The translations under genes were made by a program, and so were the position numbers. The notes below the pieces were generated by a model. It saw only the letters and a list, made by a program, of their open reading frames with translations, was not told the origin of the DNA and did no database searches. From assembly GCA_963806685.1 (NCBI GenBank), contig CAWDZB010000017.1, forward strand, positions 1-64,000: a DNA stretch of 64,000 nt, read 5' to 3'. Shown here piece after piece: positions 18,467-26,879 of the stretch. Every line of letters starts with the position of its first letter. Positions within the stretch are counted from its first letter, which is position 1. The stretch comes from DDH964 sp963806685. GTDB taxonomy: Bacteria > Desulfobacterota > Desulfuromonadia > Desulfuromonadales > DDH964.

Positions 18467-19594
18467 ATGGTCACAAACAGCATTGACCCCGACTCCGGGG
18501 CGGAGTGCTGCCCCGCGTCGCCGCCAGCGGCGCCGGGCGGTGAGCGCCCCGGTCTGCGCCCCTGGCCCTTCGTCCGCGGCTGGCTCACCACGGCGGTCGG
18601 GCCGGTTCCCCGGGTGGAGACCAAGCTTCAGCCGGTGGACATTCTCGGCCGCTGGCAGCTGCGCTGGGGACTGGGGCGGATGCGCTACCGGATCGCGCCG
18701 GGGCTGTATGCCGTCGGCTCCCCGGATGCCGACGCCCCGGTGCTGGTGACCGCCAACTACAAGCTCAGCTTCGACAGTCTGCGCCGGGAGCTGGCCGGCG
18801 TCGATGCCTGGATTCTGGTTCTGGAGACCTTTGGCATCAACGTCTGGTGCGCCGCCGGCAAGGGAACGTTCGGCACCGCTGAAATTGTCCGCAGGGTCCG
18901 GGAGAGTGCGCTGGACAAGGTCGTGGCCCACCGCACGCTGATCCTTCCCCAGCTCGGGGCTCCCGGCGTCGCTGCCCACCAGGTCCGCAGTGAATCGGGG
19001 TTCGAAGTCATCTACGGCCCGGTGCGCGCCGCCGACCTGCCCGACTTTCTGCTTGCCGGCGGTCAGGCGAGCGCGGCCATGCGGCGGGTCAGCTTTACCA
19101 CGATTGAGCGGCTGGCCCTGACACCGGTGGAACTCACTGCGATGGGCAAATCGATTGGCTGGGGAGTCCTGGTCCTGCTGCTGCTCGGGGCGGCGGGACC
19201 GCAGCTGTTCCACCCCACCGCCGTTCTTGCCCGCAGTCTCGCCGCCATCGTTGCCGGACTTGCCGGGGTGATCAGCGGTGCGGTGGTCACCCCGATCCTT
19301 CTCCCCTGGCTGCCGGGACGGGCGTTTGCCGCCAAGGGCGTTCTGACCGGGGCCGTGGTGGCCCTGGCGGGACTGCTGCTCTTTCGGGGACGGCTCGACT
19401 TCTGGAACGGCGGTGCCCTGCTGCTGGCGCTGCCGGCGGTCGCCTCCTGGTGCGCCATGAACTTCACCGGTTCCAGCACCTTCACTTCCCCGTCCGGGGT
19501 CGAAAAGGAGATGCGTCGCGCCATCCCGCTGCAGGGGCTGGCGTTGCTGATTGCCGGGGTGGCATGGATTTACGGGGGATTCGTCGGGAGGTAG
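18467..19594 (+). CDS. hgcA: Mercury methylation corrinoid protein HgcA
   Basis: HgcA transfers a methyl group from its corrinoid cofactor to Hg(II), producing methylmercury. The diagnostic cap-helix motif is complete: INVWCAAGKGTFGT, with the key Cys128 that ligates cobalt. An N-terminal corrinoid-binding domain (about residues 60-200, with PVLVTANYKLSFDSL and APGVAAH) is followed by membrane helices (about 230-370). The total of 375 aa is close to the family norm. The N-terminus also has a Cys pair (GAECCPAS). hgcB begins four bases after the stop. No arsR-like gene lies next to the pair. Start-codon choice is uncertain because no ribosome site is visible. Confidence 0.95.
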   Translation: MVTNSIDPDSGAECCPASPPAAPGGERPGLRPWPFVRGWLTTAVGPVPRVETKLQPVDILGRWQLRWGLGRMRYRIAPGLYAVGSPDADAPVLVTANYKLSFDSLRRELAGVDAWILVLETFGINVWCAAGKGTFGTAEIVRRVRESALDKVVAHRTLILPQLGAPGVAAHQVRSESGFEVIYGPVRAADLPDFLLAGGQASAAMRRVSFTTIERLALTPVELTAMGKSIGWGVLVLLLLGAAGPQLFHPTAVLARSLAAIVAGLAGVISGAVVTPILLPWLPGRAFAAKGVLTGAVVALAGLLLFRGRLDFWNGGALLLALPAVASWCAMNFTGSSTFTSPSGVEKEMRRAIPLQGLALLIAGVAWIYGGFVGR

Positions 19595-19598
19595 GAGG

Positions 19599-19898
19599 AT
19601 GAAGGAGAACCTGGTTTATCTGCGCGGGGTGAGCACCCTGCACCTAGACCCCGAGGTATGCATCGGCTGCGGTCTGTGTGCCGAGGTCTGCCCCCACGCG
19701 GTCCTCACGGTCGAGGCTGGCAAGGCCCGGGTCGATGCTCTCGACCGCTGCATGGAATGCGGGGCCTGTGCCCGCAACTGCCCGGTGGCTGCCCTCAGTG
19801 TCAAGGCTGGCGTCGGTTGCGCCAGCGCCATCATCCACAGCTGGCTGACCGGGGAGGAACCCTCCTGTGATTGCGGCGGTGGGTCAACCTGCTGCTGA
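19599..19898 (+). CDS. hgcB: Mercury methylation ferredoxin HgcB
   Basis: HgcB is the two-cluster ferredoxin that reduces the HgcA corrinoid. The 99-aa protein has two CxxCxxCxxxC motifs (Cys 21/24/27/31 and 51/54/57/61) for 4Fe-4S clusters, then the HgcB-specific lone Cys74 (in GVGCA) and the C-terminal Cys98-Cys99 pair thought to handle mercury. These last features separate HgcB from ordinary ferredoxins. A doubled GGAGG-type ribosome site lies in the four-base gap and the end of hgcA, so the two are translated together. With hgcA next door, confidence is high. Confidence 0.95.
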   Translation: MKENLVYLRGVSTLHLDPEVCIGCGLCAEVCPHAVLTVEAGKARVDALDRCMECGACARNCPVAALSVKAGVGCASAIIHSWLTGEEPSCDCGGGSTCC

Positions 19899-19937
19899 AA
19901 CGCCCCGCGAGCCTGCCCCCTCACCGCGCTGCGCCCT

Positions 19938-21167
19938 TCACTCCTGAAGCTGGCCCATTACCTGCTCCGCCACCGTCGAACCGATGCTCAAGGCAGCAGT
20001 TGCCGCCGGCGACGGGGCGTTGAGAACATGAACCATTCCCTCCCCGGTCAGCAGCCGGAAATCATCCACCAGACCCCCATTCCGATCGACGGCCTGGGCG
20101 CGGACACCGGCCCCGCCGGGCGCCACATCTTCCCGCCGCAGCGCCGGGATCAGGCGCTGCAGATCCCGGACGAAGAGCGCCTTGCTGCAGGAACGGCGAA
20201 CTTCCCCCACCCCCTTGTCCCAATAGCGTCCGGCCAGACTCCAGAAACCAGGGTAGTTGAAGGTTTCCCAGATGTCCCGCAATGAAAAATCCCAGCGGCC
20301 GTACCCCTCGCGTTTGAGGGCCAGGACCGCATTGGGGCCGGCCTCCACCGCGCCGTCGATCATGCGGGTGAAATGGACGCCGAGGAAGGGAAAGGAGGGG
20401 TCGGGGACGGGGTAGATGAGGTTGCGCACCAGCTTGCGCCGCTCCGGCTTCAGGACATAGTACTCCCCCCGGAAAGGGACGATGCGCAGCTCGGGCCTCA
20501 GCCCGGCCAGGCGTGCCACCCGGTCACACTGCAGGCCGGCGCAGTTGACCAGCCGGCGCCCCGTCACCGCGCCCTGCGAGGTGCCGAGCCGGAACCCGTC
20601 CTGCTGCCGGCGAATGGACACCACCCGGGAGTTGAGCCGCACCACCCCTCCCGCCTGCCGCACCTTGCCCGCCAGGGCCTCGGTAACGGCGACAAAATCG
20701 ACGATGCCGGTCTGCGGCACGTGCAGCCCGGCGATCCCCGAGACCGCCGGCTCGTGCTCCCGCAACGCGGCTGCATCGAGGCGTGCAATCCCCTCCAGGC
20801 CATTCTCCCGGCCCCGCCGCTCCAGTTCGTCGAGGAGCGGCAGCTCCTCCTCGCGGGTGGCAACGACCAGTTTGCCGCAACGCTCGTGGGCAATGCCCTG
20901 CTCGGCACAGAAGGCGTACAGGGCCTCCCGGCCGGAACAGCAGTTGCGGGCCTTGAGCGAGCCGGGCCGGTAATAAAGGCCGGAATGGATCACTCCGCTG
21001 TTGTGGCCGGTCTGGTGGGCGGCAAGGCGCGCCTCTTTCTCCAGCAGCAATACCTGCAGCCCGGGAGCCTGGTCGAGCAGCGCCGCGGCGGTAGCGCAAC
21101 CGACGATTCCGCCACCGATGACCACCACATCGAAAACAGCCGGCGCCGAGCGCTCAGCCCTGGCCAC
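19938..21167 (-). CDS. lhgO: L-2-hydroxyglutarate oxidase family FAD enzyme
   Basis: This FAD-dependent oxidoreductase (409 aa) has the Rossmann motif FDVVVIGGGIVGCATAAALL, followed by LLLEKEARLAAHQTGHNSGVIHSG and YYRPGSLKARNC, both typical of LhgO, which oxidises L-2-hydroxyglutarate and passes electrons to quinone. A later landmark is PFRGEYYVLKPERR. Start: the GTG at 21167 overlaps the stop of the upstream small HTH gene and gives a normal N-terminus; a longer frame from 21263 has an unconserved head. It is convergent with hgcB, 39 bp away. Confidence 0.88.
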   Translation of the reverse strand: MARAERSAPAVFDVVVIGGGIVGCATAAALLDQAPGLQVLLLEKEARLAAHQTGHNSGVIHSGLYYRPGSLKARNCCSGREALYAFCAEQGIAHERCGKLVVATREEELPLLDELERRGRENGLEGIARLDAAALREHEPAVSGIAGLHVPQTGIVDFVAVTEALAGKVRQAGGVVRLNSRVVSIRRQQDGFRLGTSQGAVTGRRLVNCAGLQCDRVARLAGLRPELRIVPFRGEYYVLKPERRKLVRNLIYPVPDPSFPFLGVHFTRMIDGAVEAGPNAVLALKREGYGRWDFSLRDIWETFNYPGFWSLAGRYWDKGVGEVRRSCSKALFVRDLQRLIPALRREDVAPGGAGVRAQAVDRNGGLVDDFRLLTGEGMVHVLNAPSPAATAALSIGSTVAEQVMGQLQE

Positions 21168-21348
21168 CGGCCTGCACCAGCGCACCGACTTCGAGGCGCA
21201 CGTCGTCGATATTGACCCTGGCCACCTTGCCGTTTTCCCGCTCACAACGGACCAGGCCGGCATCCACCCAACTCAACACCAGGCTCTTCTCGACGCCAAA
21301 TTTGGCCGCGGCATCGGCGGCGGTGTACCAAGTCTTCACCAACGACAT
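21154..21348 (-). CDS. Small helix-turn-helix (MerR/excisionase-type) protein
   Basis: This 64-aa protein begins MSLVKTWYTAADAAAKFGVE, then SLVLSWVDAGLVRCERENG, the pattern of a winged-helix MerR/excisionase DNA-binding domain (helix-turn-helix followed by a basic wing) with no effector domain. A strong AAGGAGG ribosome site precedes it. Its last 14 bp overlap the start of lhgO, so it probably regulates, or is coordinated with, that enzyme; the link is inferred from overlap. Such single-domain proteins can also be excisionases, but no integrase is nearby. Confidence 0.75.
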   Translation of the reverse strand: MSLVKTWYTAADAAAKFGVEKSLVLSWVDAGLVRCERENGKVARVNIDDVRLEVGALVQAGGQG

Positions 21349-21385
21349 GGGGGCCTCCTTTTCTCTTCTCAGTGGGATTTCGTCA

Positions 21386-21414
21386 ATTATAGCCGGCTAG
21401 TGGACCCCTGTCGC
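21386..21414 (-). promoter_or_regulatory. Candidate promoter for the HTH-lhgO unit
   Basis: On the minus strand, GCGACA (21409-21414) and a perfect TATAAT (21386-21391) are separated by 17 bp and lie about 40 bp ahead of the HTH gene. Confidence 0.6.
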
Positions 21415-21490
21415 GGCCCCGGATTTTTCCTTTACAAAGCTGTTGCTTCGGCCGTACCATTTCCGGTGAACTCCAGCCTGGCAGCGGGTT

Positions 21491-22432
21491 ATGAATCATT
21501 CCATCCTGATCATCGACGACTCCCGGACCGCACGCCACCAGCTCTGTGAAATCATCAAGCCTTCCGGCCTGTTTGCCGAGTTCCGGGAAGCCGGGAACGG
21601 AATGGAGGGGTTCCGGCAGCTTCTCGACCGGCCAACGGACATCATTTTGTGCGACCTGGAAATGCCGGGACTGGATGGCAGCCAATTCCTCCGGCTGCTG
21701 GCAAGCCGCGAGGAATTGGCCAACATCCCGGTGATTATGCTGACCGGCAGCAAGGACCCGGAGGCAAAGGTCCGGCTGTTGGGGCAGGGAGCCAGCGACT
21801 ATGTCGCCAAGCCCTTCGATCCTGCCGAACTGCTGGCCCGGGTCAAGGTGCAGCTGAAGGTCAAGAGCCTCCAGGACAGCCTGCGTGAAAGCAACCAGCG
21901 CCTGCAGGAACTGGCCGCCACCGACCCGCTCACCGGCCTTGCCAACCGCCGGACCCTGATGGGCAGTCTGGATCGGGAATTCCGCCGCAGCCAGCGCAAC
22001 GCGGCTCCGCTGGCGCTGGTGATGGCCGACCTCGACAAATTCAAAGACGTCAACGACGCCTATGGCCACCTGCAGGGAGACCGGGTGCTGGCGGCCGTGG
22101 CCGAAATCTTCCGCAATCACCTGCGGCCCTACGACCTGGCCGCCCGCTTCGGCGGCGAGGAGTTCTGCCTGCTCCTCCCCGAGACCTCCCTGGAGGAAGC
22201 CGCCAAGGTCGGCCAGCGGGTGCGCCAGGCGGTCGCCGCGCAGACCTTCAACGGTCCCCTCGCCCCGCTGCGGTTGACCGTCAGCCTCGGCGCCGCCGTC
22301 TTTCCCGGCAGGGGGATAGCAACCGCCGAGGACCTGATTCGCATGGCCGACCAGGCCCTTTACCAGGCCAAGCACGCCGGCCGCGACCGACTGGAAATCG
22401 CCAGGGGAGAGGGCGGGGAGGTCCGGACCTGA
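21491..22432 (+). CDS. Response regulator with GGDEF diguanylate cyclase domain
   Basis: The product makes c-di-GMP from GTP when its receiver is phosphorylated. The receiver (about 1-122) has Asp55 as acceptor (ILCDLEMPGLDG), Thr85 and Lys107 (VAKPF). The GGDEF domain (about 140-305) has DPLTGLANRR and an active GGEEF motif (221-225), with the inhibitory I-site RxxD (RPYD, 212-215) five residues upstream, so activity and product inhibition are both expected. No kinase lies beside it. It could supply the signal read by the riboswitch ahead of the Tad locus, but that is speculation. Confidence 0.93.
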   Translation: MNHSILIIDDSRTARHQLCEIIKPSGLFAEFREAGNGMEGFRQLLDRPTDIILCDLEMPGLDGSQFLRLLASREELANIPVIMLTGSKDPEAKVRLLGQGASDYVAKPFDPAELLARVKVQLKVKSLQDSLRESNQRLQELAATDPLTGLANRRTLMGSLDREFRRSQRNAAPLALVMADLDKFKDVNDAYGHLQGDRVLAAVAEIFRNHLRPYDLAARFGGEEFCLLLPETSLEEAAKVGQRVRQAVAAQTFNGPLAPLRLTVSLGAAVFPGRGIATAEDLIRMADQALYQAKHAGRDRLEIARGEGGEVRT

Positions 22433-22530
22433 AATCCCGGGAACCGGAGCTGCGCGCAACTTCCCCTGGATTGAGCCCAAGACGCCGGAACCGGTCCGGC
22501 CCGCAGATCATCCACAGCCTTAGCGAAATT

Positions 22531-22854
22531 ATGAAAAAATACTGCATAGTCCTTCGGGGCCACAACTACCTGCTTCCCTACGACGGGGAGCCGCGCAAAA
22601 TGGGGTTTACGGCGACCCGGGTCGTCCGCGCCAACAGCCCCGAAGAGGCGGAGGAGATCGCCCGGGGGAGTATCGTGCGCGACCCGCGGCTGGTACGCGA
22701 CCTGCTCAACGGCAGCCAGGATCCATCCTCGCTGCAGATCGAGTCGGTCCGCACCCTGGGCCTGTTCAAGGGTTTTTCCGGCCCCCGGCAGGGACTGGAA
22801 TTCTTTTTTGAAGATCTGCCCGAAGAGGCCGGGAAATCCGGGGGTAGGCCGTGA
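22531..22854 (+). CDS. Conserved-looking small protein of unknown function, coupled to the eIF1-like gene
   Basis: This 107-aa protein begins MKKYCIVLRGHNYLL. It has the look of a small alpha/beta fold: an N-terminal strand, GFTATRVVRANSPEEAEEIA, a helix ending in RDLL, then a C-terminal EFFFEDLPEE. I do not recognise a family. Its stop overlaps the GTG start of the eIF1-like gene by four bases, so the two products are made together. The start is chosen at the ATG because the upstream extension is Arg-rich and not convincing. Confidence 0.65.
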   Translation: MKKYCIVLRGHNYLLPYDGEPRKMGFTATRVVRANSPEEAEEIARGSIVRDPRLVRDLLNGSQDPSSLQIESVRTLGLFKGFSGPRQGLEFFFEDLPEEAGKSGGRP

Positions 22855-23219
22855 GCCCCTCCGACCGGGACGACCGCCCTCCCCTCGTTTACAGCAGCGA
22901 GCACGGACGAATCTGCGCCGCCTGCGGGCAGCCCGTCGCACGCTGCAGTTGCCGGAACCAAACTTCACTGCCCAAGCCATCAGCGGGCGTCCGGGTCGGT
23001 CGCGAAACCAAGGGCCGCAAGGGAAAGGGGGTGACCGTCATCAGCGGCCTGCCCCTCGATGCCGATGCCCTTCAGCAACTGGCCAGCGAGCTGAAAAAAC
23101 GCTGCGGCAGTGGCGGAACGGTCCGGAATGGCGTCATCGAGGTCCAGGGGGATCATCGCGAACTGCTACTGGGGGAACTGCAGCGTCGCGGCTGGCCGGC
23201 CAAGAAAAGCGGCGGCTGA
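22851..23219 (+). CDS. SUI1/eIF1-like translation factor (YciH family)
   Basis: The protein (122 aa, GTG start) contains a CxxC-x5-CxC cluster near its N-terminus (ICAACGQPVARCSC), then the SUI1 core: GRETKGRKGKGVTVISGLPL, LASELKKRCGSGGTVRNGVIEVQGDHRELLLGELQRRGW. Bacterial YciH resembles eukaryotic eIF1 and influences start-codon fidelity. The Cys-containing head is common in this subgroup. It overlaps the preceding gene by four bases. A strong hairpin follows. Confidence 0.88.
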   Translation: MSPSDRDDRPPLVYSSEHGRICAACGQPVARCSCRNQTSLPKPSAGVRVGRETKGRKGKGVTVISGLPLDADALQQLASELKKRCGSGGTVRNGVIEVQGDHRELLLGELQRRGWPAKKSGG

Positions 23220-23243
23220 GCCACAGACCGGGACAAGAAACAC

Positions 23244-23280
23244 AACAGGGGCGCTCCGGCAGACCGGAGGCGCCCCTGTT
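23244..23280. terminator. Bidirectional hairpin between the convergent YciH and DUF3047 genes
   Basis: AACAGGGGCGC-TCCGG pairs with CCGGAGGCGCCCCTGTT around a four-base CAGA loop, with a single bulge. It lies between two convergent genes. A long T-run is lacking, but the position and strength suggest transcription termination in both directions. Confidence 0.65.
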
Positions 23281-23306
23281 GCAACCCGCAAGGCGCCTTC
23301 TCTCGC

Positions 23307-23948
23307 TCACTTTTCCAGGCGAATATCATCGTACCAGGCCTGCACCACCTCGCCGGTGTTGTCGGTGTCAGTCATCAGGGCGATGGCCCCGACCGCGGGG
23401 GGAGCATCGCCGAAGGCCCGCCGGTAGTCCTCGACGATGTTGCGCCGCTCCGTCACCCACTCCCCGGCCTTGCCCGCCCCGCTCTCCACCGCGATCATCA
23501 TGGCGTTGCCGGTAAATGGGTTGGGGACCATCGAACCGGCGGGCAGCTTGTTGGCCCAGATGTAGTTGAGGGATTTGGTCCAGGGGAAGAACCAGCCCGG
23601 GAAAACCACGTAGAGCCGTGCCGGATAATCGTCGCCGGCCTTGGTGTGGGCATCCCCTGCGGTCAACACCCTTTCCACCTTCCAGCGCCAGGCAAGAACC
23701 GGCCATTGCCGGGGATCGTAGTCGATCTTGTAGACCAGCCCCGACGCGGCGGCCCGGCTGTCGGCGGCCAGCACGTGGTTGCCCTGCGCCTCGACCACCA
23801 CCCGGTAGCTGGTCTCCCCCTTGAAGGATTTGCTCTGCCAGCCCGGTGCCAGGCCCTGTTCGAAGTCGTCGATAACCCGCACTCCGCCAGCCCCCAGGGC
23901 GGTCCCCGCCAGCACCCCCCAGCAGATCAGCAGCAATCCGATCCGCAT
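23307..23948 (-). CDS. DUF3047 exported protein
   Basis: A 213-aa protein with a signal peptide (hydrophobic run ending TALGAGG). The DUF3047 core follows: DDFEQGLAPGWQSKSFKGET, then the DDYPARLYVVFPGW motif and IVEDYRRAFGDAPP. The family is secreted or periplasmic and of unknown function, with a jelly-roll-like fold predicted. The ATG at 23948 has GGGAGG at good spacing. It stands alone on the minus strand. Confidence 0.85.
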   Translation of the reverse strand: MRIGLLLICWGVLAGTALGAGGVRVIDDFEQGLAPGWQSKSFKGETSYRVVVEAQGNHVLAADSRAAASGLVYKIDYDPRQWPVLAWRWKVERVLTAGDAHTKAGDDYPARLYVVFPGWFFPWTKSLNYIWANKLPAGSMVPNPFTGNAMMIAVESGAGKAGEWVTERRNIVEDYRRAFGDAPPAVGAIALMTDTDNTGEVVQAWYDDIRLEK

Positions 23949-24094
23949 GATCACACCTCCCTGCCAAATCCCGTAGTCTGCGGCACCCCTGCCGGCACCC
24001 GTTTCCTCAAGGGATCTGCGCGACGGGCAGAGGGTGGCATTCCGGAAGATTGCCAGTCCAACGGCGGGCCAGGACTACCGTAAAGCTTACCATC

Positions 24095-24122
24095 TTGACC
24101 GCCCTGGCAGGGATCCTATACT
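24095..24122 (+). promoter_or_regulatory. Candidate sigma-70 promoter for glpK
   Basis: TTGACC at 24095-24100 and TATACT at 24117-24122 lie 16 bp apart, about 40 bp ahead of the start codon. Both boxes are close to consensus. Confidence 0.65.
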
Positions 24123-24161
24123 TGAAGTTCAGCGCTGCCACTTCAACCCCAGGGGGTTTTC

Positions 24162-25640
24162 ATGCAATCCTGGATTCTCGCCATCGACCAGGGAACGACC
24201 GGCACCACCGCCCTGCTGGTCGGCAACGACCTGACCGTTCGCGACCGGGTGACGGTGGACTTTCCCCAGCACTTTCCCCGCCCCGGCTGGGTCGAGCACG
24301 ACCCGGAAGAAATCTGGTTCTCGGTGCGCCAGGCGGTGCGCCGTCTACTGGAGCAGTCGGAGATCCCGCCGGCGGCGATCGCCGCCATCGGCATCACCAA
24401 TCAACGGGAAACGACCCTGGTCTGGGAGCGCAGTGACGGCCGCGCGGTCGGATCCGCCATCGTCTGGCAGGACCGGCGCAGCGCTGAGATCTGCCGGGAA
24501 CTCGACGCCCGCGGTCTGGGCCCGCTGTTCCGGAAAAAGACCGGCCTGGTCTTCGATCCCTACTTCGCCGGCACCAAGCTGACCTGGCGGCTGCGGGAAG
24601 AAACCGGCCTGCGACAAAGGGCGGAGTCCGGCCGCCTCGCCTTCGGCACCGTCGACAGTTTCCTGGTCTGGCGGCTGACCGGTGGCGCCGTCCACGTCAC
24701 CGACGTCAGCAACGCCTCGCGGACCCTGTTGATGGACCTGGAGACGCTCGGCTGGGATCCGGACCTGGCCAGGGAGTTGGAAGTTCCGCTCGCCCTTCTT
24801 CCCGAAATCCGCCCCTCCTCGCACGCTTATGGCACGACCCGCGGTCTCGATTTTCTCCCGGACGGCATCCCCGTCGCCGGCATGGCCGGAGACCAGCAGG
24901 CGGCCCTCTTCGGCCAGGCCTGCTTCGCCCCCGGCGAGGTCAAGTGCACCTACGGCACCGGCGCCTTCATCCTCGTCAATACCGGGGCGCAACCGGTTTC
25001 GAGCAGTTCCGGGCTGCTGACCACGGTCGCCTGGCAGGTCGCCGATCAGACCCGTTATGCCCTGGAAGGAAGTGCCTTCATTGCCGGGGCGGCGGTGCAA
25101 TGGCTGCGGGACGGGCTCGGCATCATCCAGCAGGCGTCGGAGGTGGAGGCCCTTGCGGCCTCGGTACCCGACAGCGGCGGCGTGGTATTCGTTCCCGCCC
25201 TGACCGGCCTCGGTGCCCCGCACTGGAAAAGCGAGGCCCGCGGCCTGGTTACCGGCATCACCCGCGGCACCGGCCGCGGCCACCTGGCCCGCGCTGCCCT
25301 GGAGGGGATCGCCCTGCAGATCTTCGACCTGGTCCAGGCCATGGCCGCCGACCTCGGAGGGCCGCTGGTCGGACTGAAGGTCGATGGCGGTGCCGCCGCC
25401 AACAACCTGCTGCTGCAGTTGCAGGCCGACCTGCTGCAGCTGCCGGTTATCCGGCCGCGGATGCTGGAGACCACCGCTCTCGGGGCAGCGATGCTCGCCG
25501 GTCTGGCGGTCGGATTCTGGTCGGGGGAAACGGAATTGGCGGCTTATTGGCAGGAACAGCGCCGGTTTTTACCGGAACTGCCTGAGGCGGGGCGGCGCGA
25601 GTTGCTCGACCGCTGGCGAGAAGCCGTGGCCAAGGCCTGA
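24162..25640 (+). CDS. glpK: Glycerol kinase
   Basis: GlpK phosphorylates glycerol to glycerol 3-phosphate. The FGGY-type kinase (492 aa) shows LAIDQGTTGTTALL at the N-terminus, AIGITNQRETTLVW, IVWQDRRSAEIC, the CTYGTGAFILVNTG phosphate loop, and the C-terminal FGGY-type signature region (VFVPALTGLGAPHWKSEARG). The length is normal. No glpF or glpD lies nearby, so the other glycerol genes must be elsewhere. Confidence 0.92.
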   Translation: MQSWILAIDQGTTGTTALLVGNDLTVRDRVTVDFPQHFPRPGWVEHDPEEIWFSVRQAVRRLLEQSEIPPAAIAAIGITNQRETTLVWERSDGRAVGSAIVWQDRRSAEICRELDARGLGPLFRKKTGLVFDPYFAGTKLTWRLREETGLRQRAESGRLAFGTVDSFLVWRLTGGAVHVTDVSNASRTLLMDLETLGWDPDLARELEVPLALLPEIRPSSHAYGTTRGLDFLPDGIPVAGMAGDQQAALFGQACFAPGEVKCTYGTGAFILVNTGAQPVSSSSGLLTTVAWQVADQTRYALEGSAFIAGAAVQWLRDGLGIIQQASEVEALAASVPDSGGVVFVPALTGLGAPHWKSEARGLVTGITRGTGRGHLARAALEGIALQIFDLVQAMAADLGGPLVGLKVDGGAAANNLLLQLQADLLQLPVIRPRMLETTALGAAMLAGLAVGFWSGETELAAYWQEQRRFLPELPEAGRRELLDRWREAVAKA

Positions 25641-25655
25641 GCCGGCGGTGGCCTG

Positions 25656-25970
25656 CTAGAGATCGTTGAGCAACCGGTAGATCTGCTGCTCGAGTTCCCA
25701 GATGGCCGCCCCGGCATCCTCGGCCCCGCTCTCCTCGAACAGCAGGCGGGCACGGTCGAGCTGGCCGTGGGCCTTGAGCAATACCGGGGTCAGTTCATTT
25801 TCCAGGCGGATGCGGGGGATCTCGCCGACACTTTCCACCAGTTCCCGCAGGGTGGCCAGGGCCTTTTCCACATGCCTGGCTTCCTTGGCGGGCTCTCCCG
25901 AATCCCGGGATTGGTCAAGGAAAACGTCGATGTTGGTGACGATATCACGATAGCGTTCCGAAATGCTCAT
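25656..25970 (-). CDS. Small helical protein of unknown function
   Basis: A 104-aa acidic, probably all-helical protein (MSISERYRDIVTNIDVFLDQ at the start; ELEQQIYRLLNDL at the end). I do not recognise a domain. It starts at the ATG at 25970; longer frames upstream look like non-coding DNA. It lies convergent with glpK and before the ferritin-like gene, about 165 bp away on the same strand. Confidence 0.5.
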   Translation of the reverse strand: MSISERYRDIVTNIDVFLDQSRDSGEPAKEARHVEKALATLRELVESVGEIPRIRLENELTPVLLKAHGQLDRARLLFEESGAEDAGAAIWELEQQIYRLLNDL

Positions 25971-26135
25971 TGCCTGATCCCCGTGGTTTGCCTTCGAACA
26001 ACAGGCGCCCATCCTAGCCAATCGGGGCGCTGAACTCAAATGAAAACCTTGTCTCGGTCGAAGAAACGGAAGCCCGCGGTGAACAGATCTCGCCACCAAG
26101 GGGTCGGGATGGCGAAGGGCAGCGGTGGTCCGCCC

Positions 26136-26621
26136 TCAATGGTAAAGGCTGCGCAGGGTTTCGTAGTCCTCGCGAATAACTTCGAGGTGATGATGGGTCA
26201 TGTTGGCGTTGGCCAGGTAAACGGCCCGCACCTGGGGATTACCGACCTTTTCGGCCATCGCCCGCAGCCGGTTTTCCAGGTTGCGCTCCTGTTCAATCGC
26301 CAGGGCCAGGGCCAGACGCTCGTTGAAGCCACCGAGCATGGCCTGCTGCAGCGCCTGCCACCAATCGGACTCGGTATTGGGCGGTGCCTCGATCAGGGCC
26401 TCGAAGGATTCCAGGTCCGACCAGGTGTAGGCCTGGTAGAAGGCCCGGGCATGCTCCCGTTCCTCTCCGGCCAACACCTTGAAGGTCAGGCGCGCCTTTT
26501 CATCCCGCATCTGCTCGGCCGCATAGCGATAATAATCCATTGCATCCTTTTCGGTCTGGATGGCTTCGCGTAAGGCCGCCTTCAGATCCGTTTCGCCGAG
26601 CGTCCCTTCCGTGAGCAACAT
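26136..26621 (-). CDS. Ferritin-like (rubrerythrin-type) diiron protein
   Basis: This 161-aa four-helix protein carries the diiron-ligand pattern of the ferritin-like family: an ExxxxxxYYRYAAE helix, then EEREHARAFY, and in the second pair ERNLENRLRA and a late H-containing helix (MTHHHLEVI). No rubredoxin domain follows. Such proteins bind two iron ions and are often peroxidases or reductases in anaerobes. A GGAGGG ribosome site lies just ahead of the ATG. It stands alone, divergent from rsgA. Confidence 0.75.
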   Translation of the reverse strand: MLLTEGTLGETDLKAALREAIQTEKDAMDYYRYAAEQMRDEKARLTFKVLAGEEREHARAFYQAYTWSDLESFEALIEAPPNTESDWWQALQQAMLGGFNERLALALAIEQERNLENRLRAMAEKVGNPQVRAVYLANANMTHHHLEVIREDYETLRSLYH

Positions 26622-26879
26622 GCTGACCCTCCTTTCACAGGCAATCGAAGCGCATCTGCTTTAAATATAGCAAGCAAACGCCGCCATTGCAGTGGGACGG
26701 CCGGCGGCGCAGCTCTGGGGCAAAATCTTGAATGCTTTTCCCGGCCCGTAAAATGAAACCGTGCATGCGGTAAATTTTCGAACTGCCCCCACCTCCCGGT
26801 CCGAAGCTGGTCCCGGGCAGGAAATTCTGCTAGAATCCCCGGCAGCTGTCTACAGAACGCCGCTTGCCAAAGGATTGCA

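Noticed and set aside
17200..20000. Cobalamin riboswitch or arsR-type regulator ahead of hgcAB
   Set aside because: I looked for the B12-box type core and for a winged-helix gene near the pair and found neither. The hairpin at 18440 is too small to be a riboswitch.
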